Assembly: GCA_947624635.1 (NCBI GenBank)
Contig: CANQLF010000014.1
Span: 1 to 14,065 of the forward strand
Length of the DNA stretch: 14,065 nt
Direction of reading: 5' to 3'
DNA from: an uncultured Bacilli bacterium
Lineage (GTDB): Bacteria > Bacillota_I > Bacilli_A > RF39 > UBA660
Made by a program: the position numbers and the translations under genes. Below the pieces are notes generated by a model. That model saw only the letters and a list, made by a program, of their open reading frames with translations, was not told the DNA's origin and searched no databases. Below are positions 1 to 7,201 of this stretch, in pieces (positions within the stretch are counted from its first letter, which is position 1; every line of letters starts with the position of its first letter).

Positions 1-22
1 TATACTCTTTCTGAATTAGTTA

Positions 23-52
23 CTCAAAAAAATAAGTGAAAAATCACTTATT
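23..52 (-). terminator. Rho-independent terminator downstream of priA
   Basis: A perfect 9-base-pair inverted repeat, AATAAGTGA / TCACTTATT, lies at 31-39 and 44-52 with a 4-base loop. On the minus strand the stem is followed directly by a run of seven Ts (the A run ending at 30). It is the first canonical terminator after priA and probably ends that transcript. Confidence 0.75.
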
Positions 53-77
53 CTTTGTCGTGGCTGTAAATACTAAC

Positions 78-123
78 CAATTTTGGAAATTGAAACCGAT
101 TTAGGTTTTAATTTCCAAAATTG
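78..123. repeat. long near-perfect inverted repeat (20-bp stem) just after priA
   Basis: Bases 78-91 are exactly complementary to 110-123, and 92-97 pair with 104-109 with one G.T wobble. This gives a 20-base-pair stem with a 6-base loop (GATTTA). It starts 8 bases after the priA stop codon. There is no T run on either side, so it does not look like a complete terminator by itself. It could be an mRNA 3'-end stabiliser, the first half of a double terminator with the hairpin at 31-52, or a mobile-element remnant. The structure is certain; the role is not. Confidence 0.7.
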
Positions 124-131
124 TCATCATT

Positions 132-2327
132 CTAGAGTTTATTTGGATCATTGTCTATTTCTACATTAATATCTTTATTAGTTTTATAATGATTAATAAT
201 TTTGGTTAAAGCTCCTCTTAATTTATCATCTTTTTTATATTTTATTATACATTGAAATCTATATACATTATTTATTTTGTACATTATAGATGTTGTTGGT
301 CCTAATATAATTGAATTTTTATCTATAGATTTTTCCAAATAATCTTTTATTTTTTTACTGGCTTCCATACCCTTCATATAATCTTTAGATAATATTCTAA
401 TTAGTGTAATGTAATAATATGGAGGATATTTCATTTGTTTTCTTATATTCATTTCTTTTATATAAAAAGATTCATAATCATGTGTTTTAGTAAGATATAT
501 ACTATAATGTTCTGGATTATATGTTTGAATTATTACTTCTCCGGATAAATCGTTTCTTCCGGCCCTTCCTGCAACTTGACTTAATAGTTCAAAAGTTCTT
601 TCTCCACTTCTAAAGTCTGGTATGTTTAATGATGTATCTGCATTTATTACTCCAACTAGTGTTACTTTTGGAAAATCTAAGCCTTTTGCAATCATTTGCG
701 TACCTAGTAATATATCGTATTTTTCATTTTTAAACTCATTTATTATTTTTTCATGACTTCCCTTTTTAGAAGTAGTATCTACATCCATTCTAACTATTCT
801 TGCACTTGGATATAATTTATTTAATTCTTCTTCTACTTTTTGCGTACCTGTACCTAAATCTTTTATTTCATAACTTCCACACTCAGGACATTGCATTAAT
901 TTTTTATCTCCATATCCACAGTAATGACAACGCATTGTATTAGTAGTTTTATGATAAGTAAGAGATATATCACAGTTAGGACATTTATGAGTATATCCAC
1001 AATTTTTACAAGTTACAAATGTAGAATATCCTCTTCTATTAAGCAGTAATATTATTTGTTCATTTTTATTTAATCTATCTCGTATCTTTTCTTTTAAATC
1101 TTTTGAAAAAGTAGTATTTCCTCTTTTTATTTCATCCTTCATATCTATTATGTTTACTATAGGAAGTTTACTTTTACCTACTCTTGTTTTAAGTTCTAAT
1201 AATTTATATACACCCTTTTTAGCCCTTGCATAACTTTCTAGTGATGGTGTCGCACTTCCAAGTAATAGAGGACAGTTATGTGTTTCACTTCTTTTTTTAG
1301 CTATATCTAATGCATGATACCTTGGATGATTATCTTGCTTATAACTTGATGTGTGTTCTTCATCTATTATTATTACTCCTATATTTTTAAGAGGCGCAAA
1401 TATCGCACTTCTAGCACCTATTACTATATCTACTTCATCATTTAATATTTTTCTATATTCATCATATTTTTCACCAATTGATAAACCACTATGCAATACT
1501 GCAATTCTTTTACCAAATACACTTGTAAATCTATTAACCATTTGTGGTGTTAAACTTATTTCTGGTACTAACATTATAGCTTGTTTGTTTTGTTTTATAA
1601 CTTCTTTTATTATTTCTATATATACTTCAGTTTTACCACTACCTGTAACTCCATGTAATAAATATGTAAAACTTTTATTTAAATTATCTATTACAGCATC
1701 AGCAACTTCTCTTTGTTTTTCTGTAAGTGTTATGTGTTTATCTTCTATTACTACATCATTATTTAATCTATATACTTCTTCTTTTATAATTTTAATTAAT
1801 TCTTTTTTTTCTAAAGCTTTAATAACAGAACTATCATATAAACTTTTATCTAATTTATTATTTTTAATAAAATTATTTAATAATTCATTTTGTTTAACAC
1901 CCCTTTTATTATTGTTTATATACTCTAATATTATTTCATCTTTAACATTTTTTACAATATAACTTTTTTCTTTAATTCCTACATTTGTTTTTTGTCTAGC
2001 TTTTAAAGCAGTTGGAAGCATTACTTGATATGCACTAATTAGTGTACATAATGTTTTTTCACTTATATATTTTCCAAGTTCTAATAATTCTTCATTTAAT
2101 ACCGAAAATGAATCTACTAAACTTATTATATTTTTAAGTTCATAATCATAATCTTCTTTTTTATATTCTTTTATATCAAGTACAAATCCTTCTAATTTTT
2201 GATATCCAAAAGGTACAAGTACTCTCATTCCAATTTTTATAGTGTTAATTAATTCTTCTGGAACCAGATATGTAAATGTTTTATCAAGTTGTTCAATTCC
2301 TAGTTCTATAAGTATGTCTGCAACCAT
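132..2327 (-). CDS. priA: primosomal protein N' (replication restart helicase PriA)
   Basis: PriA is the 3'-5' superfamily 2 helicase that rebuilds replication forks away from the origin and loads the replicative helicase. Counting from the chosen start (731 residues, normal for the family), the N-terminal DNA-binding region ends in a Walker A motif, GVTGSGKT, at about 226-233. The Walker B box DEEH is at 322-325. A zinc-binding insert has eight cysteines in four CxxC pairs (440/443, 449/452, 467/470, 480/483), the PriA hallmark. The GTQMIAKGLDFP and QVAGRAGR motifs of the second RecA-like lobe follow. The frame is open 20 codons further upstream, but AAGGAGGT sits 9 bases before the ATG at 2325-2327 and the family begins at that Met (MVADILIE), so the longer start would translate the ribosome-binding site. 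It lies downstream of ddl on the same strand, behind a spacer with its own likely terminator. Confidence 0.97.
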   Translation of the reverse strand: MVADILIELGIEQLDKTFTYLVPEELINTIKIGMRVLVPFGYQKLEGFVLDIKEYKKEDYDYELKNIISLVDSFSVLNEELLELGKYISEKTLCTLISAYQVMLPTALKARQKTNVGIKEKSYIVKNVKDEIILEYINNNKRGVKQNELLNNFIKNNKLDKSLYDSSVIKALEKKELIKIIKEEVYRLNNDVVIEDKHITLTEKQREVADAVIDNLNKSFTYLLHGVTGSGKTEVYIEIIKEVIKQNKQAIMLVPEISLTPQMVNRFTSVFGKRIAVLHSGLSIGEKYDEYRKILNDEVDIVIGARSAIFAPLKNIGVIIIDEEHTSSYKQDNHPRYHALDIAKKRSETHNCPLLLGSATPSLESYARAKKGVYKLLELKTRVGKSKLPIVNIIDMKDEIKRGNTTFSKDLKEKIRDRLNKNEQIILLLNRRGYSTFVTCKNCGYTHKCPNCDISLTYHKTTNTMRCHYCGYGDKKLMQCPECGSYEIKDLGTGTQKVEEELNKLYPSARIVRMDVDTTSKKGSHEKIINEFKNEKYDILLGTQMIAKGLDFPKVTLVGVINADTSLNIPDFRSGERTFELLSQVAGRAGRNDLSGEVIIQTYNPEHYSIYLTKTHDYESFYIKEMNIRKQMKYPPYYYITLIRILSKDYMKGMEASKKIKDYLEKSIDKNSIILGPTTSIMYKINNVYRFQCIIKYKKDDKLRGALTKIINHYKTNKDINVEIDNDPNKL

Positions 2328-2423
2328 AATATTTGTACCTCCTTTACTTCTAAAATTTATTTTAACACTTATTTTAGATTTAGACAAATTTGAATTATTA
2401 AATTTTTAAATATTTAATAGGTT

Positions 2424-2452
2424 ATTTTGTAAGTTATTATGATTACTGCCAA
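2424..2452 (-). promoter_or_regulatory. possible priA promoter
   Basis: On the minus strand TTGGCA (2447-2452; 5 of 6 to the -35 consensus) is followed after 17 bases by CAAAAT (2424-2429; 4 of 6 to the -10). It lies after the ddl terminator, about 100 bases before the priA start. The spacing is ideal but the -10 is poor, and in DNA this AT-rich chance matches are common. Confidence 0.35.
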
Positions 2453-2590
2453 CCAACAAGTGTTGTTACGCAATAATTAAATTCCAATTTAACTACATTA
2501 AGATTCGTATTAGAAAATTATGAGAATTTTAATATACAATTTAAATATTCTATTACGCATTTTTTAATTTTTTTTGATTTTGCGTAATAG

Positions 2591-2636
2591 ATTTTTTAAA
2601 ATAGATTGAATAATTTTTAAACTATTCAATCTATTC
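2591..2636 (-). terminator. probable terminator of the hydrolase-murF-ddl operon
   Basis: A perfect 12-base-pair stem, ATAGATTGAATA (2601-2612) with TATTCAATCTAT (2623-2634), has a 10-base loop and lies 10 bases after the ddl stop. On the minus strand it is followed by TTTTAAAAAAT, a mediocre T run, so termination may be partial. Confidence 0.6.
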
Positions 2637-2643
2637 TCTTTTA

Positions 2644-3843
2644 TTAATTACTTCTTTTAACCCCTTTTGTTCCACCTTTTAAATTACAATTTTCTAATAT
2701 ATTACTATCGAATGAATAAACTTTTTTACATTTCTTTTTATAATTTTTAATTGCTGATGTAATTATACTATCTAAAAGTTCTCTATAGCTTATTCCTACA
2801 GGTTCCCATAAGTAGAATGCAAGTGAACCTGGTATTGTATTAACTTCGTTTATATAAACTTTCTTTTTCTTTTTATCTATTAGATAATCTATTCTAACAA
2901 CTCCACTTGTGTTTAGAATACGTGCAGCTTCTTTTGTCATTTCGATAACTGTATCTCTTAGTTTTTTATCGATATCAGCAGGTATTATTCTATCAGCTGA
3001 TACCATACCTTTACTACCAGTAGATACTCCTCCTTTTAATTTACCTTTACCATTACCTAGATATTTATCGTTATAAGATAAAATTACATCATGTGCTTTT
3101 ACTTCTTCTAATTCACTGACTTTATAGTAGTTATAGTCCCCTAATGCACTTGCATTAACTTCTATTAAATTTTCTATAACTTCTTCAACTATTATTTTAT
3201 CATCATATTCTATCGCATCTTCTATTGCATTAATTAATTCATCTTTATTATTTGCTTTAGATATACCTATGCTACTACCTAGTCTTGCTGGTTTAACTAT
3301 TACAGGATAACCTAATTTTTCTATATTTTTAATTACTGCATCTTTATTTTCTAAATATTCATTTTCAAAAAACCATACAAATTCAGGAGTATCAAGACCA
3401 CTACTTTTAAATATTTGTTTCATAAACACTTTATCTTGACCTACAGAAGCAGAATACACATTACTTCCAACATAAGGTACTCCTAATGTTTCTAGGTATC
3501 CTTGTAATGTACCATCTTCTACATTAGTACCATGAACTATAGGAAGTACTATATCTATATCGTTTACAATTTTTCTTAAACCTTTTTTATTTTGTAAAAT
3601 GATTCTATTATCCTTAACATACATTGTTACGTTTTTAGCATATCTTTTTAAATTATCCATATCTTGATATATTTCTATATCATTTAAAAATGCAGCTGTA
3701 TACATTTCTTTATTTTTTGTAATATAAATTGGAACTACTTCATATTTTTCCTTATCTATATTTTGCATTGCTTGAACTGCTGAAATTATACTTACTTCAT
3801 GTTCAACGCTTTCTCCTCCAAACATTACTCCAACTTTTATCAT
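2644..3843 (-). CDS. ddl: D-alanine--D-alanine ligase
   Basis: This cytoplasmic ATP-grasp enzyme joins two D-alanines to make the dipeptide that MurF adds to UDP-MurNAc-tripeptide. Visible family features are the N-terminal GGESVEHEVS loop (9-18, with the catalytic-type Glu), HGTNVEDGTLQG (104-115), the ATP-binding VKPARLGSSIG (183-193, with the conserved Ser), VVRIDY (315-320) and INEVNTIPGS (331-340), which carries the metal-binding Glu and Asn. At 399 residues it is longer than typical Ddl (about 300-370) because of a longer omega-loop (about 257-282) and a polar C-terminal tail after residue 372. The Tyr of the E. coli DdlB FYDYEAKY motif aligns with Leu255 (ILSYNDKY); I believe related clostridial enzymes share this pattern. 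The start has only a weak site (AGAGAG) and lies 18 bases after the murF stop, so translation probably depends on the operon. Confidence 0.95.
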   Translation of the reverse strand: MIKVGVMFGGESVEHEVSIISAVQAMQNIDKEKYEVVPIYITKNKEMYTAAFLNDIEIYQDMDNLKRYAKNVTMYVKDNRIILQNKKGLRKIVNDIDIVLPIVHGTNVEDGTLQGYLETLGVPYVGSNVYSASVGQDKVFMKQIFKSSGLDTPEFVWFFENEYLENKDAVIKNIEKLGYPVIVKPARLGSSIGISKANNKDELINAIEDAIEYDDKIIVEEVIENLIEVNASALGDYNYYKVSELEEVKAHDVILSYNDKYLGNGKGKLKGGVSTGSKGMVSADRIIPADIDKKLRDTVIEMTKEAARILNTSGVVRIDYLIDKKKKKVYINEVNTIPGSLAFYLWEPVGISYRELLDSIITSAIKNYKKKCKKVYSFDSNILENCNLKGGTKGVKRSN

Positions 3844-3861
3844 TTTAAAACATCTCTCTTT

Positions 3862-5454
3862 CTATTCGTTAAATGAATCTGGTAAATCATTTTCTATTAA
3901 TACATAGGTGTCTTTTGTACTTATTTTGCTTGCAATGTTAAAGCCTTCTTTAACATCGTTTGTTATATGTATTTTCTTTTCATTATAATTTTTTTCTTTT
4001 AATCCATCCTGTATAGGTATAGTTTGTTTTTCACCCACTAATATTACTTCATCACAAACTTCTGAAATATATTCACCGAACTTTTTATTGAATTCATATT
4101 GTTTTGGTCCCAGTTCTATCATACCAGGAGTCATAATTATTTTTTTACCTGGCATTAGATCAAGTACATCTAAAGCCATTTTTGAACCTACGGGATTAGA
4201 ATTATATGAATCATCTATATATGTAATATTTCCATTTTTTCTTAGTTCTAATCTATGTTCTGTATTTTTAACATTAGCTACTGCTCTTTGTAATTCTTCA
4301 TTTGTTATACCAAAGTAATTACCTAAAGCAATACCAGCAAGTATATTATAAATGTTAGGTCTACCTAATAATTTAGTACTAAATTTAACATTATCATTAC
4401 CTATTTTAACATTAAAAGTCATACCTTTATTGTTCATTTTAATATTAGTCGCAACAAAATCTGCTTTATCGTTATCTATAGAAACCCATATCTTTTTACA
4501 ATTATTTTTAATTTTATAGCTAGTTTGTTTCTCATCATCCATATTTAGTATTGCAACACCATCACTAGGAAGTGATTCTATAAGTTCAAATTTAGCTGTC
4601 CTTATATTTTCTTCACTACCAAAGCTTTCTAAATGAGCTGTACCGATAGTAGTTAATATACCATATTTTGGATGAACTAAATCACATAATTCTTTTATTT
4701 CACCTTTTTTATATGCACCCATTTCAGCAATAAATATATCGTCAAATTTATCTAGTGTATTATTGATAGTCATAATAAGACCATATGGTGTATTAAAATT
4801 CTTAGGTGTAGGTAGTGCATTATATTTGATATTTAAAATATCGCTTAATATATTCTTACTACTAGTTTTACCATAACTTCCTGTAATGCCTATTACTTTT
4901 AAACTATTTAGTGACTTTAACTTTTTCATAGCTTTACTTTTAAATGAATAATATACATATTTTTCGACTGGTATATTTATAATTGCAGCTATTAGTGACA
5001 CAAAATATATTAAATATGAAATAAGTATCAATCTAATATAATATCCATTTACTATCTCATAGCTAAAGTTTTTAAACATAATTATCAATGGAATTAATAA
5101 AATAATAGTTATAGTTACTAATAATCTTTTAACTCTATTAGTTATTACTAAGGGTTTCTTTTCTTTTTTCTTATCTTCTAAATTATCACTTACATTCTTA
5201 ATTATTGAAACAATTAATAATATATCTAATAATAAAGTACTAATTACATAATTATCTGCAAGTAATAAAAATATAATATATAAAACCAATACTAAATCTA
5301 TTGTTATAAAAACTTTTTTAAAATTACTTATCATCCATTTAAGATATCTATTACCTTTATTATATAAATTTTGTTGTAACATATGTAGGCTTTTTTTAAG
5401 TTTTATACAAATTAATATTAGCCATAATATTACTGTTACTATAAATCCTGTCAT
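3862..5454 (-). CDS. murF: MurF-type Mur ligase with N-terminal membrane helices
   Basis: The likely role is UDP-MurNAc-tripeptide + D-Ala-D-Ala ligase, the last cytoplasmic step of peptidoglycan precursor synthesis. Residues from about 185 form a complete Mur ligase: P-loop TGSYGKTSS (191-199), IAEMGAYKKGEI (242-253), GTAHLESFGS (271-280), the C-terminal-domain motif DDSYNSNP, and a typical end, LIENDLPDSF. The first 180 residues contain no recognisable MurF substrate-binding domain. Instead they show about five hydrophobic segments (roughly 2-18, 47-66, 69-87, 110-128, 141-160) with Lys-rich loops, anchoring the catalytic part to the cytoplasmic face. The start has AAGGAGG 4-5 bases upstream. 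It lies 9 bases after the hydrolase stop and is followed by ddl, whose product is the MurF substrate; this is the main argument for MurF rather than another Mur ligase paralogue. Confidence 0.85.
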   Translation of the reverse strand: MTGFIVTVILWLILICIKLKKSLHMLQQNLYNKGNRYLKWMISNFKKVFITIDLVLVLYIIFLLLADNYVISTLLLDILLIVSIIKNVSDNLEDKKKEKKPLVITNRVKRLLVTITIILLIPLIIMFKNFSYEIVNGYYIRLILISYLIYFVSLIAAIINIPVEKYVYYSFKSKAMKKLKSLNSLKVIGITGSYGKTSSKNILSDILNIKYNALPTPKNFNTPYGLIMTINNTLDKFDDIFIAEMGAYKKGEIKELCDLVHPKYGILTTIGTAHLESFGSEENIRTAKFELIESLPSDGVAILNMDDEKQTSYKIKNNCKKIWVSIDNDKADFVATNIKMNNKGMTFNVKIGNDNVKFSTKLLGRPNIYNILAGIALGNYFGITNEELQRAVANVKNTEHRLELRKNGNITYIDDSYNSNPVGSKMALDVLDLMPGKKIIMTPGMIELGPKQYEFNKKFGEYISEVCDEVILVGEKQTIPIQDGLKEKNYNEKKIHITNDVKEGFNIASKISTKDTYVLIENDLPDSFNE

Positions 5455-5463
5455 AACTCCTCC

Positions 5464-6192
5464 TTATATAAAATTTCTAATTATTGCGATTGTTCTATTT
5501 GCATCTTCTAAATATGCATAATGAGTACAACCTTTATATACGATAAGTGCGGAATCATCTATATATTCTTTATATTTTTCCATTTCAGATAAAGGTACAG
5601 CTGTATCATATTCACCTGCAATAAGTATAGTTGATGCTTTAATTTGTTTTACATAATCTGTTAAATCTTCATTTACTGTTTTTACTAATGTATCTCTCAT
5701 TATTGGAGTTGCATTTTTATAATCAGTTGACCCTATGTGACTTTTAGCAAACTCCTCTAATCCTTTTAATCCTGGAACTTTTTTAAGTGCTTTTAACATT
5801 TTTGTTTTCATAGTTGGTTTATTTACTCTTTTTATAAAAGGACTACTTAATAATACTAATTTTTTAGAGTGTTCCATTGCTGAATATATAATAGATATTC
5901 TGCCACCAAAAGAATGTCCTATCATTGTTGGATCTTTAACTTTTAAAGATTCTAACAATTCTTTTACTATTTCATAATATTCATATAATGATAATGAATG
6001 TTCTGGTTCCATGCTTTTTCCAAAACCCGGTAAATCCATTATAGTGATATGATATTTATCAGTAAGTCCATTTGCGATAGGCATCATCATTTCTATATTT
6101 TGACCCCAACCATGAAGTAAAACTATGTCCTTACCTTTATCATTACCTAGTTGTACATAATTTATATCTATATTTTTAATACGTTTTATCAT
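5464..6192 (-). CDS. alpha/beta-fold hydrolase
   Basis: This 242-residue soluble enzyme has the full alpha/beta hydrolase signature: an HGWGQN oxyanion-side motif (27-32), DLPGFGKS (53-60), the nucleophile elbow GHSFGG (Ser94), the acid in GEYDTAVP (Asp196) and the base in GCTHYAYLED (His224). All three catalytic residues are present, so it should be active as an esterase, lipase-like or peptidase-like enzyme; the substrate cannot be read from the sequence. No signal peptide is visible. It is the first gene of the operon with murF and ddl, separated from murF by 9 bases. That suggests, without proving, a role in envelope metabolism. The start is supported by GGTGAT 5 bases upstream and by a promoter immediately before it. 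Confidence 0.9.
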   Translation of the reverse strand: MIKRIKNIDINYVQLGNDKGKDIVLLHGWGQNIEMMMPIANGLTDKYHITIMDLPGFGKSMEPEHSLSLYEYYEIVKELLESLKVKDPTMIGHSFGGRISIIYSAMEHSKKLVLLSSPFIKRVNKPTMKTKMLKALKKVPGLKGLEEFAKSHIGSTDYKNATPIMRDTLVKTVNEDLTDYVKQIKASTILIAGEYDTAVPLSEMEKYKEYIDDSALIVYKGCTHYAYLEDANRTIAIIRNFI

Positions 6193-6202
6193 GTCTCATC
6201 AC

Positions 6203-6238
6203 CAATAATATTATATATTTTTTTAGTATTTATTACAA
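6203..6238 (-). promoter_or_regulatory. promoter of the hydrolase-murF-ddl operon
   Basis: On the minus strand TTGTAA (6233-6238) and a perfect TATAAT (6210-6215) are separated by exactly 17 bases. The predicted start of transcription near 6203 leaves a very short leader that begins at or just before the GGTGAT ribosome-binding site of the hydrolase. Confidence 0.65.
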
Positions 6239-6249
6239 TTGTTTGAATA

Positions 6250-6274
6250 ACAAAAAAATATGTTTACACATATT
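6250..6274 (-). terminator. Rho-independent terminator of tcdA
   Basis: On the minus strand a 7-base-pair stem, AATATGT-GTAA-ACATATT (6257-6274), is followed by at least five Ts. The tcdA stop codon (6273-6275) lies at the foot of the stem, an economical arrangement repeated elsewhere in this window. Confidence 0.7.
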
Positions 6275-6956
6275 AATTATTAACAATATCATCTATTACA
6301 TACTTTGCACATAGTATTCCAGCTACATTTGGAACAAAAGACATTGAAGCCAATTCTTTACTTTTAACATCTATTATTTCTTCATCTGAAGATACTACCA
6401 TTATTTTTTTATTAATGTTTTCATCTTTGGTCCACACTCTTAATATTTTAGCTATTTTATCATAAGATGTTTTATCCAGCGTAGTTATTTTTAATCTTGT
6501 AGGATCTATCTTTTTAGCTGTTCCCATACAAGATATTAGTTTGATATTTTTTTCTATAGATTTTTTAATTAATAACTTCTTAGTTTCTATAGTATCACAG
6601 GCATCAATTATATAATCTATATTATTTTCAAATAATAAATCTATATTATCTTTATTAATTAATTCATTAATTATTTTTACACTACATTTAGGATTTATAT
6701 CTTTAATTCTACTTAAAAATACTTCTGTTTTATTTTTATTAAGAGTAGAATGTAGCGCAATTATTTGCCTATTTATATTAGTAATATCAACTTTGTCATA
6801 ATCTACTATTATTATATTTTCTATTCCACATCTAACTAGTGTTTCAACTGAATATCCTCCAACACCACCAAGACCAATTACTAATACAGTCTTATTTTTA
6901 ATTAAATTTAATTTATCTATTCCTATTAATGATTCTATTCTAGAAAATTCATTCAT
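6273..6956 (-). CDS. tcdA: tRNA threonylcarbamoyladenosine dehydratase (TcdA/YrvM family)
   Basis: This E1-like ThiF/MoeB-family enzyme uses ATP to convert t6A37 of ANN-decoding tRNAs to cyclic t6A. From the chosen start the nucleotide-binding motif GLGGVGG is at 28-34, followed by acidic VDYD (51-54), TNINRQI (59-65), the activating lysine region TLNKNK (71-76) and the DACDT adenylate site. The conserved KIDPTRL segment typical of TcdA also follows. It is 227 residues, slightly shorter than the usual 250 or so. The frame is open 10 codons further upstream, but that part lies in the 3' end of the structured RNA and is not family-like, so I chose the ATG at 6954-6956; its ribosome-binding site (GTGTGGTGT) is weak. 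In B. subtilis the homologue yrvM also directly follows a 6S RNA gene (aspS-yrvM spacer), matching the arrangement here. Confidence 0.9.
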   Translation of the reverse strand: MNEFSRIESLIGIDKLNLIKNKTVLVIGLGGVGGYSVETLVRCGIENIIIVDYDKVDITNINRQIIALHSTLNKNKTEVFLSRIKDINPKCSVKIINELINKDNIDLLFENNIDYIIDACDTIETKKLLIKKSIEKNIKLISCMGTAKKIDPTRLKITTLDKTSYDKIAKILRVWTKDENINKKIMVVSSDEEIIDVKSKELASMSFVPNVAGILCAKYVIDDIVNN

Positions 6957-6974
6957 AACTATACACCACACTAA

Positions 6975-7150
6975 AATAAAACCCAAAAGGACGTTATCAT
7001 GAGAATAAAACCTGCACTTGTACAGGTGGGCATCACGGAAATATTTTCAGGATCCTTAAAACTTTAAGTATTCGACACCAATATTTCGTTTGACTCCCTT
7101 ATAAACTCAATTAGTCGGTTTTAATATAATGACTCACGTACCTTCTAGGT
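6975..7150 (-). ncRNA. ssrS: probable 6S RNA (regulator of RNA polymerase)
   Basis: A non-coding stretch of about 175 bases folds like 6S RNA on the minus strand. The two ends pair: AAGG and ACGT (7144-7141, 7139-7136) with CCTT and ACGT (6990-6987, 6994-6991), extended outward by ACC/GGGT and inward by GTGAG/CTCAT. A long mostly unpaired middle follows, then an apical arm where GAAATATT pairs with AATATTTC around an inner CTTAA/TTAAG hairpin. The 3' side of the central bubble has a small hairpin, CCTGTAC-AA-GTGCAGG, a feature of Firmicutes 6S RNAs. TTTTATTTTA after the closing stem gives a terminator-like end. Length, layout, its own strong promoter and position just before a yrvM homologue (as for B. 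subtilis 6S-1/bsrA) support the call; I could not run a covariance search. Confidence 0.75.
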
Positions 7151-7165
7151 ATTTTAATTATATCA
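7150..7165 (-). promoter_or_regulatory. extended -10 promoter of the 6S RNA
   Basis: On the minus strand TGATATAAT (7157-7165) is a perfect extended -10 element (TG, one base, TATAAT). The -35 region is only A/T-rich. Transcription should start near 7150, at the 5' side of the terminal stem of the RNA. Confidence 0.65.
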
Positions 7166-7201
7166 TACTTATATTTAGTTTTATATAAAATTTCTATAAC
7201 G

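Larger units (their letters stand above)
2328..2643. other. ddl-priA intergenic spacer, no gene
   Basis: This is about 315 bases without a supportable coding region. From the ddl side it holds the ddl terminator hairpin (2601-2634), then a second inverted repeat, TCTATTACGCA / TGCGTAATAGA (2549-2559 and 2581-2591), with a 21-base A/T loop. It also holds a small hairpin CAAC-AAGT-GTTG (2454-2465), a possible priA promoter and the priA ribosome-binding site. The 7-mer TTACGCA or its complement occurs three times (2466-2472, 2553-2559, 2581-2587). Confidence 0.6.

Noticed and set aside
1351..1962. Open plus-strand frame of about 200 codons inside priA
   Set aside because: It is antisense to a certain gene, has low-complexity Ser/Ile/Leu content, and lacks a ribosome-binding site. 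Such frames arise by chance opposite AT-rich genes. The same holds for plus-strand frames at 4088-4318 and 11817-12002 and the minus-strand frame at 11037-11231.
2328..2387. 20-codon N-terminal extension of priA
   Set aside because: The extension would translate the AAGGAGGT site and is not found at the start of PriA proteins; the ATG at 2325-2327 fits both signal and family.
6957..7150. T-box, riboswitch or tmRNA in the leader before tcdA
   Set aside because: I see no T-box AGGGUGG-type motif, no mRNA-like tmRNA frame or tRNA-like end, and no riboswitch core I recognise, while the overall fold and gene context fit 6S RNA.
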